A stretch of 64,000 bases of DNA. Source: Clytia hemisphaerica (lineage: Eukaryota; Cnidaria; Hydrozoa; Leptothecata; Clytiidae). Positions within the stretch are counted from its first letter, which is position 1. Every line of letters begins with the position of its first letter. Of this stretch, positions 35,955-48,752 are shown piece by piece. The translations under genes and the position numbers were made by a program. The notes under the pieces are model-generated. The model was given only the letters and a program-made list of their open reading frames with translations, made no database searches and was not told where the DNA came from. The DNA lies in assembly GCA_902728285.1 (NCBI GenBank), contig CACVBU010000137.1, forward strand, positions 186,001-250,000, written 5' to 3'.

Positions 35955-38900
35955 TCAATGGTTTGCCTGCAAACCAGAAGTGAAATGTAACGCCAAGAAC
36001 ACAGGCTAAAATAAAGAGAAAAAAGAGTTTAAAAGTAAACACACAAAGCGTAAACAAGATGTGTAATAAATTGGGCTAGGGGTCAAAAAGAAAAATTTAA
36101 CCTTTTTCGCCTTTTTACAGCGAAATTGATTACTTCAACGTAAAATCGAAGGAATAAATAGCAATGAAAAGAAATCCATAATCAAACATACCTTATGATC
36201 GCCCAATGCAACATCTTCACCAAACGTGTCGTAAACCATTGTAGATTTCTATCGATGAAAAGAGTAGTCGACAAGTCAAAGATTTGAAACTTTTTCAAAT
36301 GATTTCTTTTCGGATATTCTTCCCGAATTTAATCATTATTCATTAAATTTGTTCAGTGATTTTTAATAAACCATTCACAACATGATGGACATAGTGTTTG
36401 AGCTTCCAAAACTGTGATCTTTTAGGGATGCGAAATCGATATGAAAACCCCACATTAAAACAATGTGTTTGCAAACATAAACACTATGTAATGAATTTAT
36501 AGAAACGGAAGTACTAAGGTATTATTGGAGGGGGCGTGAAAATCGAATACCGACGCATTTTCTTAGGTTAGGTTTTCTTAGGTCAACACCTACAGTAAAA
36601 ATTACTAAAATCCATATCATATCACCATATGGCATGTTTGAGCACTATTTTCTTCAAGCACCGAAAAACCAACGGAAAAAACGGGCTAATAACGTCACGC
36701 TGTCGAACTCGTACCCTTATTGAGACTTAAAAAAACATAAAACTCACAGATAGTTGATTGTCTAGTTCTTGATCAATAAGTATCCTGTCGCACCATGAAG
36801 GACATCTACAAAAGAAGATTTCTTTCTCATACACAAAGAAAATGTAATGATAATATAGAGTACTGTAATCAACGAAAAATTGTCATGAAAAAGCGATGAA
36901 TATGAATTCAGCTAAGTCTGAAAGCTGCGATGAAGTCACGTAAAGATGACAGAGATTTCACCAGAAACAATTGCTTTATTTTTGTTTTGTCTATTTGCTG
37001 CTTTTACAATTTTTTGTTTTTTTACAAAAAATAGTGTTTGCTTTGATGCATTTTCTATGAATCTTTCATGGTCAAAGGCTTTGGAAAAATATTGATGCAT
37101 GTGAGAAAACTTGAAGTGGGAAGAAATTTGATAAAAATAATTTCCTTTTTGGTGAAGTTTATGACAGTTTTTTTTCAATATGGATATTTTCCTTTTCTGA
37201 TTGATTGAAACTGTTTCTCTCTTTTAAAATATTACTTATCTTTATATTTTTCATGTAGCCGACACACATATGTGCTCGAACGAAAAACCCGTCTTATAAT
37301 CGCGGAAAATTTCTCACAAATGAATTTTTCTCAAACATATTTTTTTTACCTGACGTTAGCGAAGGAATATGTTCCAATATCTTTCGGGTTTTCCTTGTGA
37401 GGATAACTATTATGGGGAAAAGTAAAAGGAAAGTAAAATCTTTATATTAATCAGTATAATTAATTGATGATTTGAATAAATTAAGCCAAAATGAATCTTT
37501 ACAGATAATATCAGACAAAATGTATGGACAGGGAAATTTAGTGAACGAATTCTTCATTCACGAGAAATGCAAAAAGCGAGAAAAACAAAAAGCCCAAAAA
37601 ACGAGGAAGAAACCACATTTTTTTTAATAAAAACATCCAATTTTTTTGAAGCCTGTCGATGTTCTTAATATTCTGTTCTTATGTTCTTCAAAGAAAACCT
37701 CCATAAAATAATATTACTAATACACTTACGTTGGACGAAAACTGATCGGTAATTCGGCAAATTTATCGTTTAATAGCCAATCCAGCTCTTTATCAAACTT
37801 TAAGATTTCCGTTTGATGAGATCCATCGAAAGCTTCGTAATCACTGAACTCGAATAATCGCTCCTTGATTCTCAACAGATCCTAAATAACACAAAATTGT
37901 TGATGGTATAACATACAGTCAGTTGATCTCAAAACCAGTAAAAACAGATATCCTGAAATTTTATTCTCGGAGTCTACAAATGGAGAAAATCATTTTGCAT
38001 ATTTTTTAAACTTAGGCTTTAAAATTTGAAAAACATTCTGGTCCCTTGAATATCGAATTAGAGAGAGTCCACTGTACTTGAAAAGATACCTTAGTAGATC
38101 CATTGCAACTTCTATAAATGACAGTATGTGGTTTGGCATCTTCACTCTCAGCACCCAATGTATGGCGCACTGCTTTACTGTCCATCAAATACTAGGAAAA
38201 TGGAGGAGATGGCTGATAAATTTTGTGCCTAATTCGGAAAAATATCTAAAAACGCATACCTATAATTCTATTGATTTTGGCGCATCTTGCAATTTCGGGG
38301 CCATTTTTTGAGTGTTTTTGAAAAAAACATAGGTAAAGAGGGCAAAAAAGACACAAATACCAGCATACTAGCTGGATCGTACATCCCACCCACTTACATC
38401 CCTTAAAAAGAGCCCTTAGAAGAGATTTCTACACATTTATTACGATTACTAATTCGCACACCTTATAATTTTTGTGAAACCTAGTGTACAAAAACAGGCG
38501 GCAAAAATTAATGGGATTTCAGTATTCATAAGTTTTTACATGCACATTTAAAAAAAAGGCAATAATTTCCACTGCTTTATATAAGCGAAAAAAAAGATGA
38601 ATAGATAAGAAGACGAACTGGTGAATGTCTAGAAGCTAAAACATAATCTACATAACATAATGATCACCCAGCCATTCATGACATCACCTACTAAAGTTCA
38701 AAATTTCATTTTAACAAACCTCTAAAAGAGCTTTTGTATCCGGCCGAACATTGAAATCACCAAACATCATCTGATGGTCACTCTGTAATGTTTTCAGTCT
38801 GAAAATGAAGAAATGAAAATCAAAAGAACGTGTGTATCTAAGATATTATAATCAACTATACTTGTTTAACCCATTTAATATCTCAAGCATAAAAGAAACT

Positions 38901-41900
38901 AGAATAAAAGATTCCCAGAATGAAACGAACGAAACAGGTATCCAGAATCGGCAGAATTTTTCCCCATTTTCAAGGCTTTTTTACCAAATTTAGTGAATTT
39001 TCAATGTTTTTGAGTCATATTTTTTCAAGGGTTTTTCCCTTTTTTAACAAAATTTAATGGATTTTCAATGTTTTTCAGATCCGGCAGAAACCCTGAGGAT
39101 AACCATGGTGTTCAGTAAAAAAATTTATTGATCAATTCTCAATCTCAGTTACATAATTACAAGAGTTCTATGTCATACCTGTCAAGCATGTATTCAAGTG
39201 ACCTCCTCCTGTATCCTGAATATTTGGTTGGTGACTGTAACAAAAAAATCAAAACTTAAAATGGCTTGAGATAAATTCATTTCTATAATGCAATGCTATT
39301 AAAACTTGTCATAAATAATAATTTTTTCTAATCTTATTAAATTTTACAATTAGTATAAAGAATCTTACAACTTGTATCAAAACTTAATCCAAAAAGTAGA
39401 AAGAGAAAATATAGTTTTGAAAGGTTTCTCAAATGACAAAGAAAATAGTTCCCCTGTTTTACCTGTCTTGTAATTTCAATATTGCAGGCATCATGAGTTA
39501 AATGAATGTTCAAAAGCACAAAAACTTTGTTAAATAGCCTCCATTTGCTACATGTGAATCCTTTCCTTGGAAGTCTAGTTTGATTCTAAAAAACAATAAA
39601 GAGACAAGTTAAGCACAGAAAACTCTTTAAAAGTAGAAGGTATAAAAGTCTTTCTAACTCAATAGACATAAGACGTGATACCAATTTGAATAAAGAAATT
39701 GGCGGGGAAAACATTACAAAATACATCCAAAAACATTGAATTTGATGCTGCTCTGAAAAATAATTTTTTTTTTTATTTCTCATGCTGTTTCTTCAGCAAA
39801 TACAAATTCAAAATTTAAAAGATCTGAAAATTCAATGAAAGTGTACTTTAAAATATAACTTTCTGTTAGTAAAAGAGACAGAAAGACTTACTTTTGAATA
39901 ACAGGATAATGGGAATTTGTATTTCTGTAAAAATAGCGTATCTGAAGTGATTTGGTTTATTTCTCTTCCCTCAGCAGCAACCACAAAACGTTTCTCTAAA
40001 AGGAACAGGGAGCTTAAAAAAACATTTTGCCTACATATATATTGGTAAACAGTGAAAATTCCAAGCACTTTTTTGTGGCCGTTTAATGGCCAAAATACTC
40101 AATTGAGTTTTGAAAATCAATATTTGAAGAATTCTATTTTTGTCTTTGTATCACAAAAATGTTGAAAATAATATGTAGATGGTGAACAATGACAGAATTA
40201 TTTTCCCTTCATGATTAAAACTCCTTTATTTCTAAATTCTCTTTATGATTAAAATTCCTTGAAAATAAATATTTCACGAAAGGTTAAGAGACATCCCTAA
40301 CATGTTTCGAGGGCCTTTGACAAGCATCGACCACTTATGGTGGTTACAATCGGTCAAAACTCAATTTCTAATCCAAAAAACGGCCAGTGACTAATGCTTG
40401 GAATTTTGCCTGGTAAATGACGATTTAGAACATAAAAACACTCAACCACACAAAGAAACTCTGACAGTGCAAAGGCAGAAATGCAGCCCTGTGAATCCAG
40501 GTCGGCATTTGGCAATGCCGACATGCAAGCCGACGTAACTTGAGCTGAAGTCGGCTTTAAATTGCCGACGTAATTTACACTCTAGGTAGGCGTGCCGACA
40601 AAAGAAATGTTTTGGGTCGGCAAAGCCGATGAGGAAAAATATTATTTGTTAGGTTAATCTAAAATTGTGTTATCATTTGATAACACATGATAATCGAGCC
40701 TTATTCCATTCTCTTTATAAAACATAAAACTTATTAACACAATTATAGAGCAGCTGAATTTGTTAGTTCGTCTTTGCCGACCTAAACAAGCTACTTAGGA
40801 CGGCTTTGCCGACCTAAAATGACCTCTAGGTCGGCAAAATTTTGCCGGCTTACGGCCCGTTTTGGTCGGCACTTGCGTGCCGATATGACTTTGTCTGAAT
40901 TCACAGGGCTGGAAATGTGATCATGTTTAAATGATCTCATATTAACGAACAAGAAATTACCCCTATAGAAGAATAAAAATAATTCAAAATTTAAAGTGTG
41001 AGTTTCTTATCAACCTTTTTACCCAATAATTTTCTCATAGGACTTGAAGGATTTATTTTATTTCATTTATAAGCATGTTATTCAAAGATAGAGTTGTTTG
41101 AGTATAAAACCAAAATTGATTTTGCTAGTTCTTTGGCAAAAAAACCTTCATTGATGGAATCTTTAGGTTATACACAAAAAAGATCTCATTTTAATATTTG
41201 TGTTGGCTCATTTTTCACTATGACCCTAGACAAGTTTTGTTATGAAGGAAAATACAATCAATCTAAAATAAAAGATTGTTTGATTGATAAATAACCTATT
41301 TTAGTTTTCTTTTAAATGACATAAAAGGCACAGTAACAGTGTTTAGAACATTTTATTAATTTCTGTGAAAAGAATAGTGGGTAAAACTGATTCACCTGCT
41401 ATCATTACAATGAAATTTTTAATGAAAATTCATTTTGCTTAAATAGCACCTCCATTGGGTAATAGAACTATCACTTAGTTGTAAAATAAGCCTGAGGTTA
41501 AAACTATTCCAGAGTTCTGATAAAAACTATTCCAGGGTTTTGATAAAGGTAAACACAGTAGTAGTAGAAAAGCGTAACAAAACAAACAGTTGATTAATTT
41601 GTTTGACAAGGGAAAGCAATCCAATGTTAAGCTTGCATCATATATTGTTTACAAATCAATTGAAAGATAAACATACCGTGAAAATTCCATTGTTGAAGGT
41701 GTCCTTTCAAGGATTTATGAATGAAATAAGAACATCCCATTGCCTGTAGATCAAATATATCTTACGTGAGAAAATAATACTATGTTTTAAGAGGAACACT
41801 CTTAAAGTGATTGACCCTTGAAAACTGCATTCTTTACTCTAAAATTTGATTCCCTTGAAGCTTAAAAATGATCTAAAAGGTTGGCTTTCCTAGTGTTTGA

Positions 41901-44154
41901 CCAGTATGGCAAGAAAATTGACTTAAAAAAAGCTGTTTCAATGAATTGAAAAAAAAATGATTTAATATAATATTTATTGTTATGTCTGTACTTAAAAATT
42001 TCATAATGGGAAATAATCTCTTTTAAAGGAATCAATGCCAAATGTGTGGTCATTCGCTGAAATCTCCCGAGAAAAAAAGACTCTAAGGTGTGAGACTCTG
42101 CTTGATGGTTAGGGCTAAAGAGTTTCTCAGTAATAAAATTAAATTTCATTTTGTTCAAATATTAATATAAAACAAATTCGATAAAAACAAATCAAAAAAT
42201 CTTACAGTGTATTTGACATCAACATATTCTTCATCTACAAAACTTTGGACACTGTAATAATCATCGAAATATTCTGGCTCATATAAATCCCTGTTTGGCA
42301 AAAGAAAAGTTATTATTTATACATAAAAAAAATAGACTCAGTCATACAAAGTTGTCACATTTAAAGGGTACTGTGTAAGTTGATCTTATCAGCACAACTC
42401 CTTTTCTTTTTCTGACATCCTTCTTTAGGGATGAGAAAGATATAAAAAGTTAGGATGGGGATCCCTGATTTGAAAAGATTTTTCCTATACAGTAGGCTGC
42501 TAAGAAAAGAAAATTTTTTCAATCAGTGATTCTAACCTTCTATCTCTAAAGAAGAGTGACAGAATTAGATTGGGATTGTAGACCACCAATTTACAATAAA
42601 CCTTTAACATTGAGTTTGAGTTATAAGCATGCAATATGCAAATTCTTAATTTTAGAGAGAGATAGAGATACATAGAGTTCATTTCAAGTTGAAAAATGAC
42701 AATTAAATATCAAGGGGGTAGGGTGTATGGTGTATGTACTTTTTATTCAACTTTTTTGTAGAGATTTAGTGAATATAATTTTTCAAGTGATTTATAAAAT
42801 GCATCAATTAAAACTAACTGGAAAAAGTTTTTGACAATATCTTGAGAAACATCATGACTTTTCCCTCCAACTTCTTGTAAATGAAGAGCAATCAGAGCAG
42901 GCTCGTTTTCTGAAATTAGCTATATAATGAGAATGAAAAGATTATGATGAATTTAGTTACATAGTCACAACTATTATTTTCAAAATCCTAAATATTATAA
43001 TTCATGTTTCATATTATAGGATCAAGGCTATCCCTTTATTTGTGAGAATAGGTTTTGCAAACCTCCTGTGAATTATCATATCATGAAACAGAAACAGAAA
43101 TAGATGATACTGATAAGTTTTAATCCCAATATTTTAAAAGCCCTCTATTTTGTTAGAAAGAATTTTGAATGATTCAGAATTAAAACCTAAAATATGTTTT
43201 AATCAGTGATTTTTTAACCTTCTATATAATTCTAATTTTAAATTTTTATCTGACACACTCTTTTCAGAGAAAAGGGATAAAAAATGCAGGATTACTATAT
43301 TCAACTAACAGGATCTTTGAGGGCTGGAATTTTATCCTATTTTGTAGCTCGAAAAGATCTTGCAGTAATGAAAACAATAATACCTTATGGAATGCAGATA
43401 TCCAATTTGCACGCAGCTCTTCTCCATACTGAAATGTTAGAAGAAGAAGAAATTTTTACAGAAAATGACAACAACTAAGCAAATCAAGGATAGCATAGAC
43501 CTTTTGCTATCCAATGTCATTTTGTATAAGTTAAAAAATAAAAACTCCAGTCGAGTCAAGTATCAAAACAGGAGTTTTTAACTTTTTAACTTGACATCAC
43601 AAATACTAGCAAAAGGTCTATTTTAGTCACCAACATATACTTGCTACTACCTAAATGTACAAACAACGAAATAAATATGTTGTTCCCCTCCTCCTTCCAA
43701 AGCAAAACCAAACACGGGCTATTAGAAATCATTTAAAATTGAGTAGCACAATAATGTGGAAGGTGCAAATACTAAATCAAAAATAGGTTCTTGTCAATTG
43801 ATATGATATAGCAGCTCCTTACATTCAATACTGTTTACTATCAGACTATTGCACACTTCCTGTCCACTAAAGCCATAAAGCAGCTATTTTTAATTAAAAA
43901 GTGCTGCAAACTGTACAAACGAAACTTCAAAAATATCATTAAGTTGGTGAAATCTTTTTTTGGAAAAGCCTAACAATAGCTCATGAAAAAGGTGGACATA
44001 ACTAATTATGTATGAAAGCAAAAAAGTCGAAACTAATCATTAATACATTTTAATGATTGGAAACTAAATGAAAAATTGTGTATAGCCCTACCTCCTCGAA
44101 GAGTGAACCCACGTTCGCGGTGACGAGTAGAAACTTGGGATCATTATTTTCCAT
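35955..44154 (-). CDS. INPP5A: Type I inositol polyphosphate 5-phosphatase (INPP5A)
   Basis: The enzyme removes the 5-phosphate from Ins(1,4,5)P3 and Ins(1,3,4,5)P4, ending calcium release. Fourteen minus-strand exons join in frame (384 residues): 44154-44092, 42919-42819, 42290-42206, 41743-41677, 39995-39892, 39585-39463, 39234-39179, 38798-38720, 38191-38090, 37881-37730, 37406-37350, 36805-36748, 36248-36192, 36005-35955. Signatures: LLVTANVGSLFEE at the start; LHLQE with the metal-binding Glu37; NIHLTHDA; MFGDFNVRPD (Asp214, Asn216); CPSWCDRIL (331-339); GDHKPVFLAL (365 on). Between VGSLFEE and LISENEP about 15 residues expected from vertebrate INPP5A are absent; a small exon in the 1.2-kb intron 1 may have been missed. 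The predicted C-terminus (GLQANH) has no CaaX box, unlike the farnesylated vertebrate enzyme. Identity is firm. Confidence 0.93.
40484..40911. mobile_element. Inverted-repeat element in INPP5A intron 4, ~428 bp
   Basis: The ends are CAGCCCTGTGAAT and its inverse. The word GTCGGC or GCCGAC occurs more than ten times in both orientations. Non-coding; lies between exons 4 and 5. Confidence 0.82.
43284..43478 (+). other. Unrecognised 64-codon frame antisense in INPP5A intron 1
   Basis: Begins at an ATG just after an acceptor-like CTTTTCAG and ends in an acidic tail. The amino-acid make-up is balanced, but no family is recognised and no partner exon was found. It may be a relic exon or chance. 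Confidence 0.2.
43495..43621. mobile_element. Short inverted-repeat element, ~127 bp
   Basis: The ends ATAGACCTTTTGCTA and its inverse are joined by inner arms (AAAAACTCC / GGAGTTTTT). It lies in INPP5A intron 1. Confidence 0.7.
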
Positions 44155-44906
44155 GTCTCTTAATCATATTATACTTATTAAATATTCTTGAGAAAAATGA
44201 GTTAAACTGCTGTGAAAACAAGACTAAAACAACTTATTTTGACAATTTTGTCTGCCAACCCTCCAGCGATCTCCAGGCTCAGCACTCAGCGCGACACAAA
44301 TTCTGACTTCAATTTTTCGAAAGCCGTGGATTTTTTGTTTTGGTAGCCTCGTTTTGATGTTACGAAGAATTTTTCCCGTGTGACTTGCTTAAAGTACAAT
44401 AACAAAGGTTTGAATCATAAAGTTTAAAGTAATTTTGATAAAAAAGTTAGACTTTGAGCAGGTCAGCCTAAACCGAAACCGAGCCGAGAAAAAAATTCGT
44501 TCGAGAAAAAAAGCGATGGTGGTGGAAGGAAAACAAAATGGTCGCACACTCTGGTCAACAAAAACAACACCAAAACCTTGGTAGAATCTCTTTTTTACTT
44601 TCACAAGCACATCATTTCATCGCTTACACTTTATCAGAACCAAGAGTAAGAATAACTAAAAAGTTTTACATGTTTTTTTTAAATATCTAAGTTCATTTAT
44701 AGCTACCTATATACTGACTAGCAAATAAGACAAGATAGGTACTTAACCTAGTCTCTATTTTCTCTCTTTCAGGCCAACATTTCATTGTATAATAATCGAA
44801 TGAAGGAAATGCTGGCTGAAATTTCCCTACTTTTCAAAGAATAATAAAGAATTCAAGTGTTTTTTTAGATTTTTGAAGCGAAGCACAGTCAGTGTCAGGT
44901 TTTTAT
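44155..44906. other. INPP5A upstream region
   Basis: This is where the INPP5A promoter should be. No TATA box is assigned. A 73-codon minus-strand frame (44389-44610) has no recognised domain. Confidence 0.35.
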
Positions 44907-45110
44907 CCAGACGATCTCAATCGAACGGAATCGAAGATTGAACCAGTCGAACCAAATCGAACGCAATCGACCGATTGAAATTCGATTGTCGAATGCAATT
45001 GAATCTTAATCAAATATTACCGCGATTTTCAGATTCGATTGATATTCGATTGCGTTCGATTGATGTTCGATTGCGTTCGATTGCGTTCGATCGTCAATTC
45101 ATTGACCCCG
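44907..45110. repeat. Partial TCGAAC-rich inverted-repeat element
   Basis: Begins CCAGACGATCTCAATCG, like the ends of the element at 45601-45838, and is packed with AATCGAAC and GTTCGATT words. The matching right end is not found at once, so it is probably truncated. Confidence 0.6.
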
Positions 45111-45207
45111 GATTGTTCATCACATAATTTCTAAGGGAAATCAAAAGTAATTTCATTCGCCTCGTGATGTTTGAGAGCTTGGATGTTGGGAAACTGCAAG
45201 AATAAAG

Positions 45208-45595
45208 CAGTCAGGCACATCCTGGCAAATGAACGGGGTATTTTTCACTTGCGATTGGTGGCAAATGCAAGGGGTCGAAAACAAAAGTGATGTAGTAGCA
45301 CTGAATACCCCACGCAATTGAAACGGGTTGGAAATATTTTTCTTCATTTCAAAGACAAAGAACTGCATAGATGAAATTTTTTTTCCATGGGTCAATTTTG
45401 TCTTCGAAGATTGAAGAAACTTTTAACGAAAAAATAAAGTTCCCAGTTTTCTTCCTTTTTTCCCATTTTCAGTTTGAAGTTCATTTTTATTCATTTTCAC
45501 GCTTTTAGCCTGAAATGTCCTATCTCATTTACACTGGGTGACAAATACCCCATGCAAATGCTCACCCCGTTCATTTGCCAGGATGTGCCTGACTG
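45208..45595. mobile_element. Inverted-repeat element, ~388 bp
   Basis: Inverted termini of about 32 bp start CAGTCAGGCACATCCTGGCA and contain AAATGAACGGGGT. It sits between two TCGAAC-rich pieces, suggesting insertion next to or into them. Non-coding. Confidence 0.88.
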
Positions 45596-45600
45596 TAAAG

Positions 45601-45838
45601 CCAGATGATCTCAATCGTATGGAATCGACGATCGAACCAGTCGAACAACAATCGAACCAGTCGAACAACAATCGAACCAGTTGAACAACAATCGAACCAA
45701 TCGAATATAACCCAGAATTTTGACGTTTGATTGAGATTTGATTGCGTTCGACAATCGAATTTCATTCAATCGGTCAATTGCATTCGATTTGGTTTGACTG
45801 GTTCGATTGTCGATTCCGTTCGATTGAGATCGTCTGGT
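45601..45838. mobile_element. TCGAAC-rich inverted-repeat element, ~238 bp
   Basis: The ends are CCAGATGATCTCAATCG and CGATTGAGATCGTCTGG. The left half carries short tandem repeats of CAATCGAACCAGTCGAACAA (45648-45690). Non-coding. Confidence 0.8.
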
Positions 45839-45845
45839 ACTATAC

Positions 45846-46370
45846 TACCGTCAACTGCTCCAACTTGGGACGAGTGTACGCAACATATGGGACTTGTTGA
45901 TATCTGGCCTGTATTTTCACTTACCGTTAAATCTCTTTGACAACAAATTTGTTTCAATAACTCCACCAAGTTTATCAATCATAAACATGTCACGATAACT
46001 TTCACTGATAGTGCACCCTTTTTAACTTTTGTTTTCATTTAAAATGATCGGACGCCGTCCGAGTGGAAAGTTAGATAACGCCCGCCACCTAACCACCTAC
46101 CGGCCAATGAGTTTAACAAATAGCGAGTGTGTAATTTGCACGTGCGAGTGACGTCAAACGCTCACATTCCTGCACATTCGCGCTGTTTCACTACAGATTT
46201 TTTTCATATTTCGATTTAAAAGCCTACTCGGTGCGAAAGAGAAATCGTGTATTTTTCAATACGCTTTTCATTTAACTCAAAACAAATGACTTTGGAGGTT
46301 CGGTGAAATGGTGGTGGAATGGCCATCCCATGTTGCGTAAGATAGTCCCAAGTTAGAGTAGTTGACGGTA
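45846..46370. mobile_element. Inverted-repeat element, ~525 bp
   Basis: Inverted termini of about 45 bp start TACCGTCAACTGCTC (right: inverse of TACCGTCAACTACTC) and contain TACGCAACAT. Half of a second copy is at 47378-47542. Confidence 0.82.
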
Positions 46371-47377
46371 CCAGAAAGTTCTAATTAATAAATTTGATTA
46401 TCAAAGTAATCGATAATGATCAAAGTAATCGAACGACCACTTATCGATTAACAGTCATCAAATTTCAAGTACAAAAATTTCAAAAAAATTGTGAGTATTT
46501 GATCCCTTTCTTAGCAACCCTTTGAAGACTCTCGATAACCAGACACGGTGTCAATCGAACGAATCGAACGCCAAATCAATTGAACGCAATTGAACACAAT
46601 AGGACAAACATCGGACACATGAAAGTCTGGTGTAAAATGAGAATTTTTTTTTACCACCGGACAATCTCTACACTGGACTTAAGGAAGTCAGATGTCCGGT
46701 GTAGGAGAAGGATATTTTTTTCCACCGGACAATCAAAACATTGGACATGTGCGTTCGGTGCGTTCGGTGTTTCTTAATTTTTTGTTTCATAAATGTCCGA
46801 AAATTCCCTGTATGCAACACCGGACTGACACTGCGTGTAGCGAAAGGATACTTTAAGCCACCGGAGAAATACACCAGACAGTCCGGCGCATCGGCAGGGT
46901 CCTTGAACAATGAAACAATTGAACAATTGAACACAATCAAATAATTGCAATTCAATTGTCAAATGCGATTGAATCGCAATCGAATATTACCCAGGATTTG
47001 CCGTTCGATTACATCCGATTGTATTTGATTATGTTTGATTATGTTTGATCACATTCGATTGATTTAGAATTTATTTTTTAGCCCACGCTAAAAGGCTCTA
47101 ACAGAGTGATCCAATCTAATTTAATCACAATCAAACTCATCAAACATAATTGTAATCGAACGAAATTGAAGATTAATCGAATGTAATTGACAATCAATGT
47201 CAAATATTACCCAGGAATTGGCCGTTCAATTGAGATTCGATTACGTTTGACAATCGAATCGCAATTATTTGATTGTGTTCCATAACGTTCAATTGGTTTT
47301 TGCTTGAAGTTCTATTGACACTATCTGGCAATAACCGTTTGAGCACTTACTTTGATTGTTATTGATACTTTCAATAC
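46371..47377. repeat. Degenerate short-word repeats
   Basis: Contains further AATCGAAC / GTTCGATT clusters (46550-46600, 46910-47070, 47130-47300) and a CCGGAC-rich part at 46600-46900. The latter has several imperfect CCACCGGACAAT words. No gene is supported; overlapping open frames on both strands here are by-products. Confidence 0.55.
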
Positions 47378-47542
47378 CGTCAACTGCTCTAACTTAGGAC
47401 TATCTGACAACACATGGGACAGCAATTCGGCCACCATTTCCCCGAACCTCCAAACTCATTTGATTTGAGTTAATGAACGGCGTATTAAAAAATACATGAT
47501 TTCTCTTTCGCACTGAGTAGGCTTTTAAATCGAAATATGCAT
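47378..47542. mobile_element. Half copy of the element at 45846-46370
   Basis: Matches the inverse of the right-hand ~165 bp of that element, from its tip (TACCGTCAACTGCTC) through GAACCTCCAAA and AATACATGATTTCTCTTTCG. The other half is missing. Confidence 0.75.
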
Positions 47543-47961
47543 TGACCGCAAACCAAAGCACAAAAAGAAGCACAAGCCCATAATAAATTTCAGTAATTAT
47601 CCAACCATTTTGTGTGTGTTCTCGCCCTGGGTTTATTCAAGTAACTCATATTGTGCATTCTGATTGGTTGGAGAAAACAAAAGTAGTTTTCGCCTGTGAA
47701 TCATGTGTTTTTGATGAAGGGCGAGACAAACTCGGTTCAGATTCTGACGCGCTGCCATAGGAAACATATTTCTAGACGGTACTAATCGAACATTCGATTG
47801 TGATTGAAGTAATCAATAATGATTGATAATAATTGAAGGTGGTCAGTGACCACCTATCGATTTCATCAGTGATGGAATGCTCATTACTTCAATCATTATC
47901 GATTACTTCGATAATGGAATTTATCAATTAGTTCTGTCTGGATATTTGATACAATCGAAGG

Positions 47962-48752
47962 TACCTTAAGTTGGTTTAATGTTGACATCCCTCTTCTAAT
48001 TCCCAGACCCAGTTTTAGAAATAGGAATATTAGGAAAGTTGGGATCATTGATAGACAAAAGGTTTTTCCTCTCTACACTCTGGTCGCTAAGGCAAATACT
48101 TTTTTATTGATTGGTTTACGGACCCGTCAACGTTATTTTTGCCAAAATAAAAAATAAATAAAATGGAGATTTCAAAAACTTTTATTTACTTTTTCTCCTC
48201 CGACCTTCAAAAAAGAAGAAAGAAATATAAAAACCTTTACTTAAACATGAAAACAAAAGAAAAGAAGAGAAAAGAGAGGGGGTTAAATGATCTAACACAG
48301 CTGTGCTCTATTCTGCCAATGTAAAGATACTTTGATCCTTCCCTTAATTTCAGGGAACTTCCCCATGGAATTTCCCTATCCACAAAGACTCCAACTCCAA
48401 GAGTACATTTTTCCTGCATATGTGCTAAGAAGAAGAGTTGTTGAAGAGAGACTTATTTAGATACTTAGCAAATTTCATAAAATTTTATTTCATTATTTCC
48501 TCTGATTTCTGATTTTAAAAGAGAAAATAAAAAAAAATTTAAACATCAATTTCATTTTTATTTTTTTTCATCCTCCTGTCCAAAACTTTTCCTCATAATG
48601 TCTGTAAACCAGAAAATAAAAAAGTAATTGCTTAAATAGAGAATAGTTTCCATCAGCAATTCCAACCTTCCTATTATTCCTATCTCTAAAACTGGGTGTC
48701 AGAATTAGAAGAGGGATGTGGAGGGATGTCAACATTAGACCAACCTACGGTA
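47962..48752. mobile_element. Inverted-repeat element, ~790 bp
   Basis: The ends are inverted over about 70 bp, including TAATGTTGACATCCCT and CTCTTCTAATT(C). The tips read TACC(T/G)TAAG... A solo end of the same family appears at about 49252-49330. The style (CTAATT... GACACCC... TTTAGA) recalls the element at 12727-13073. Confidence 0.78.
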
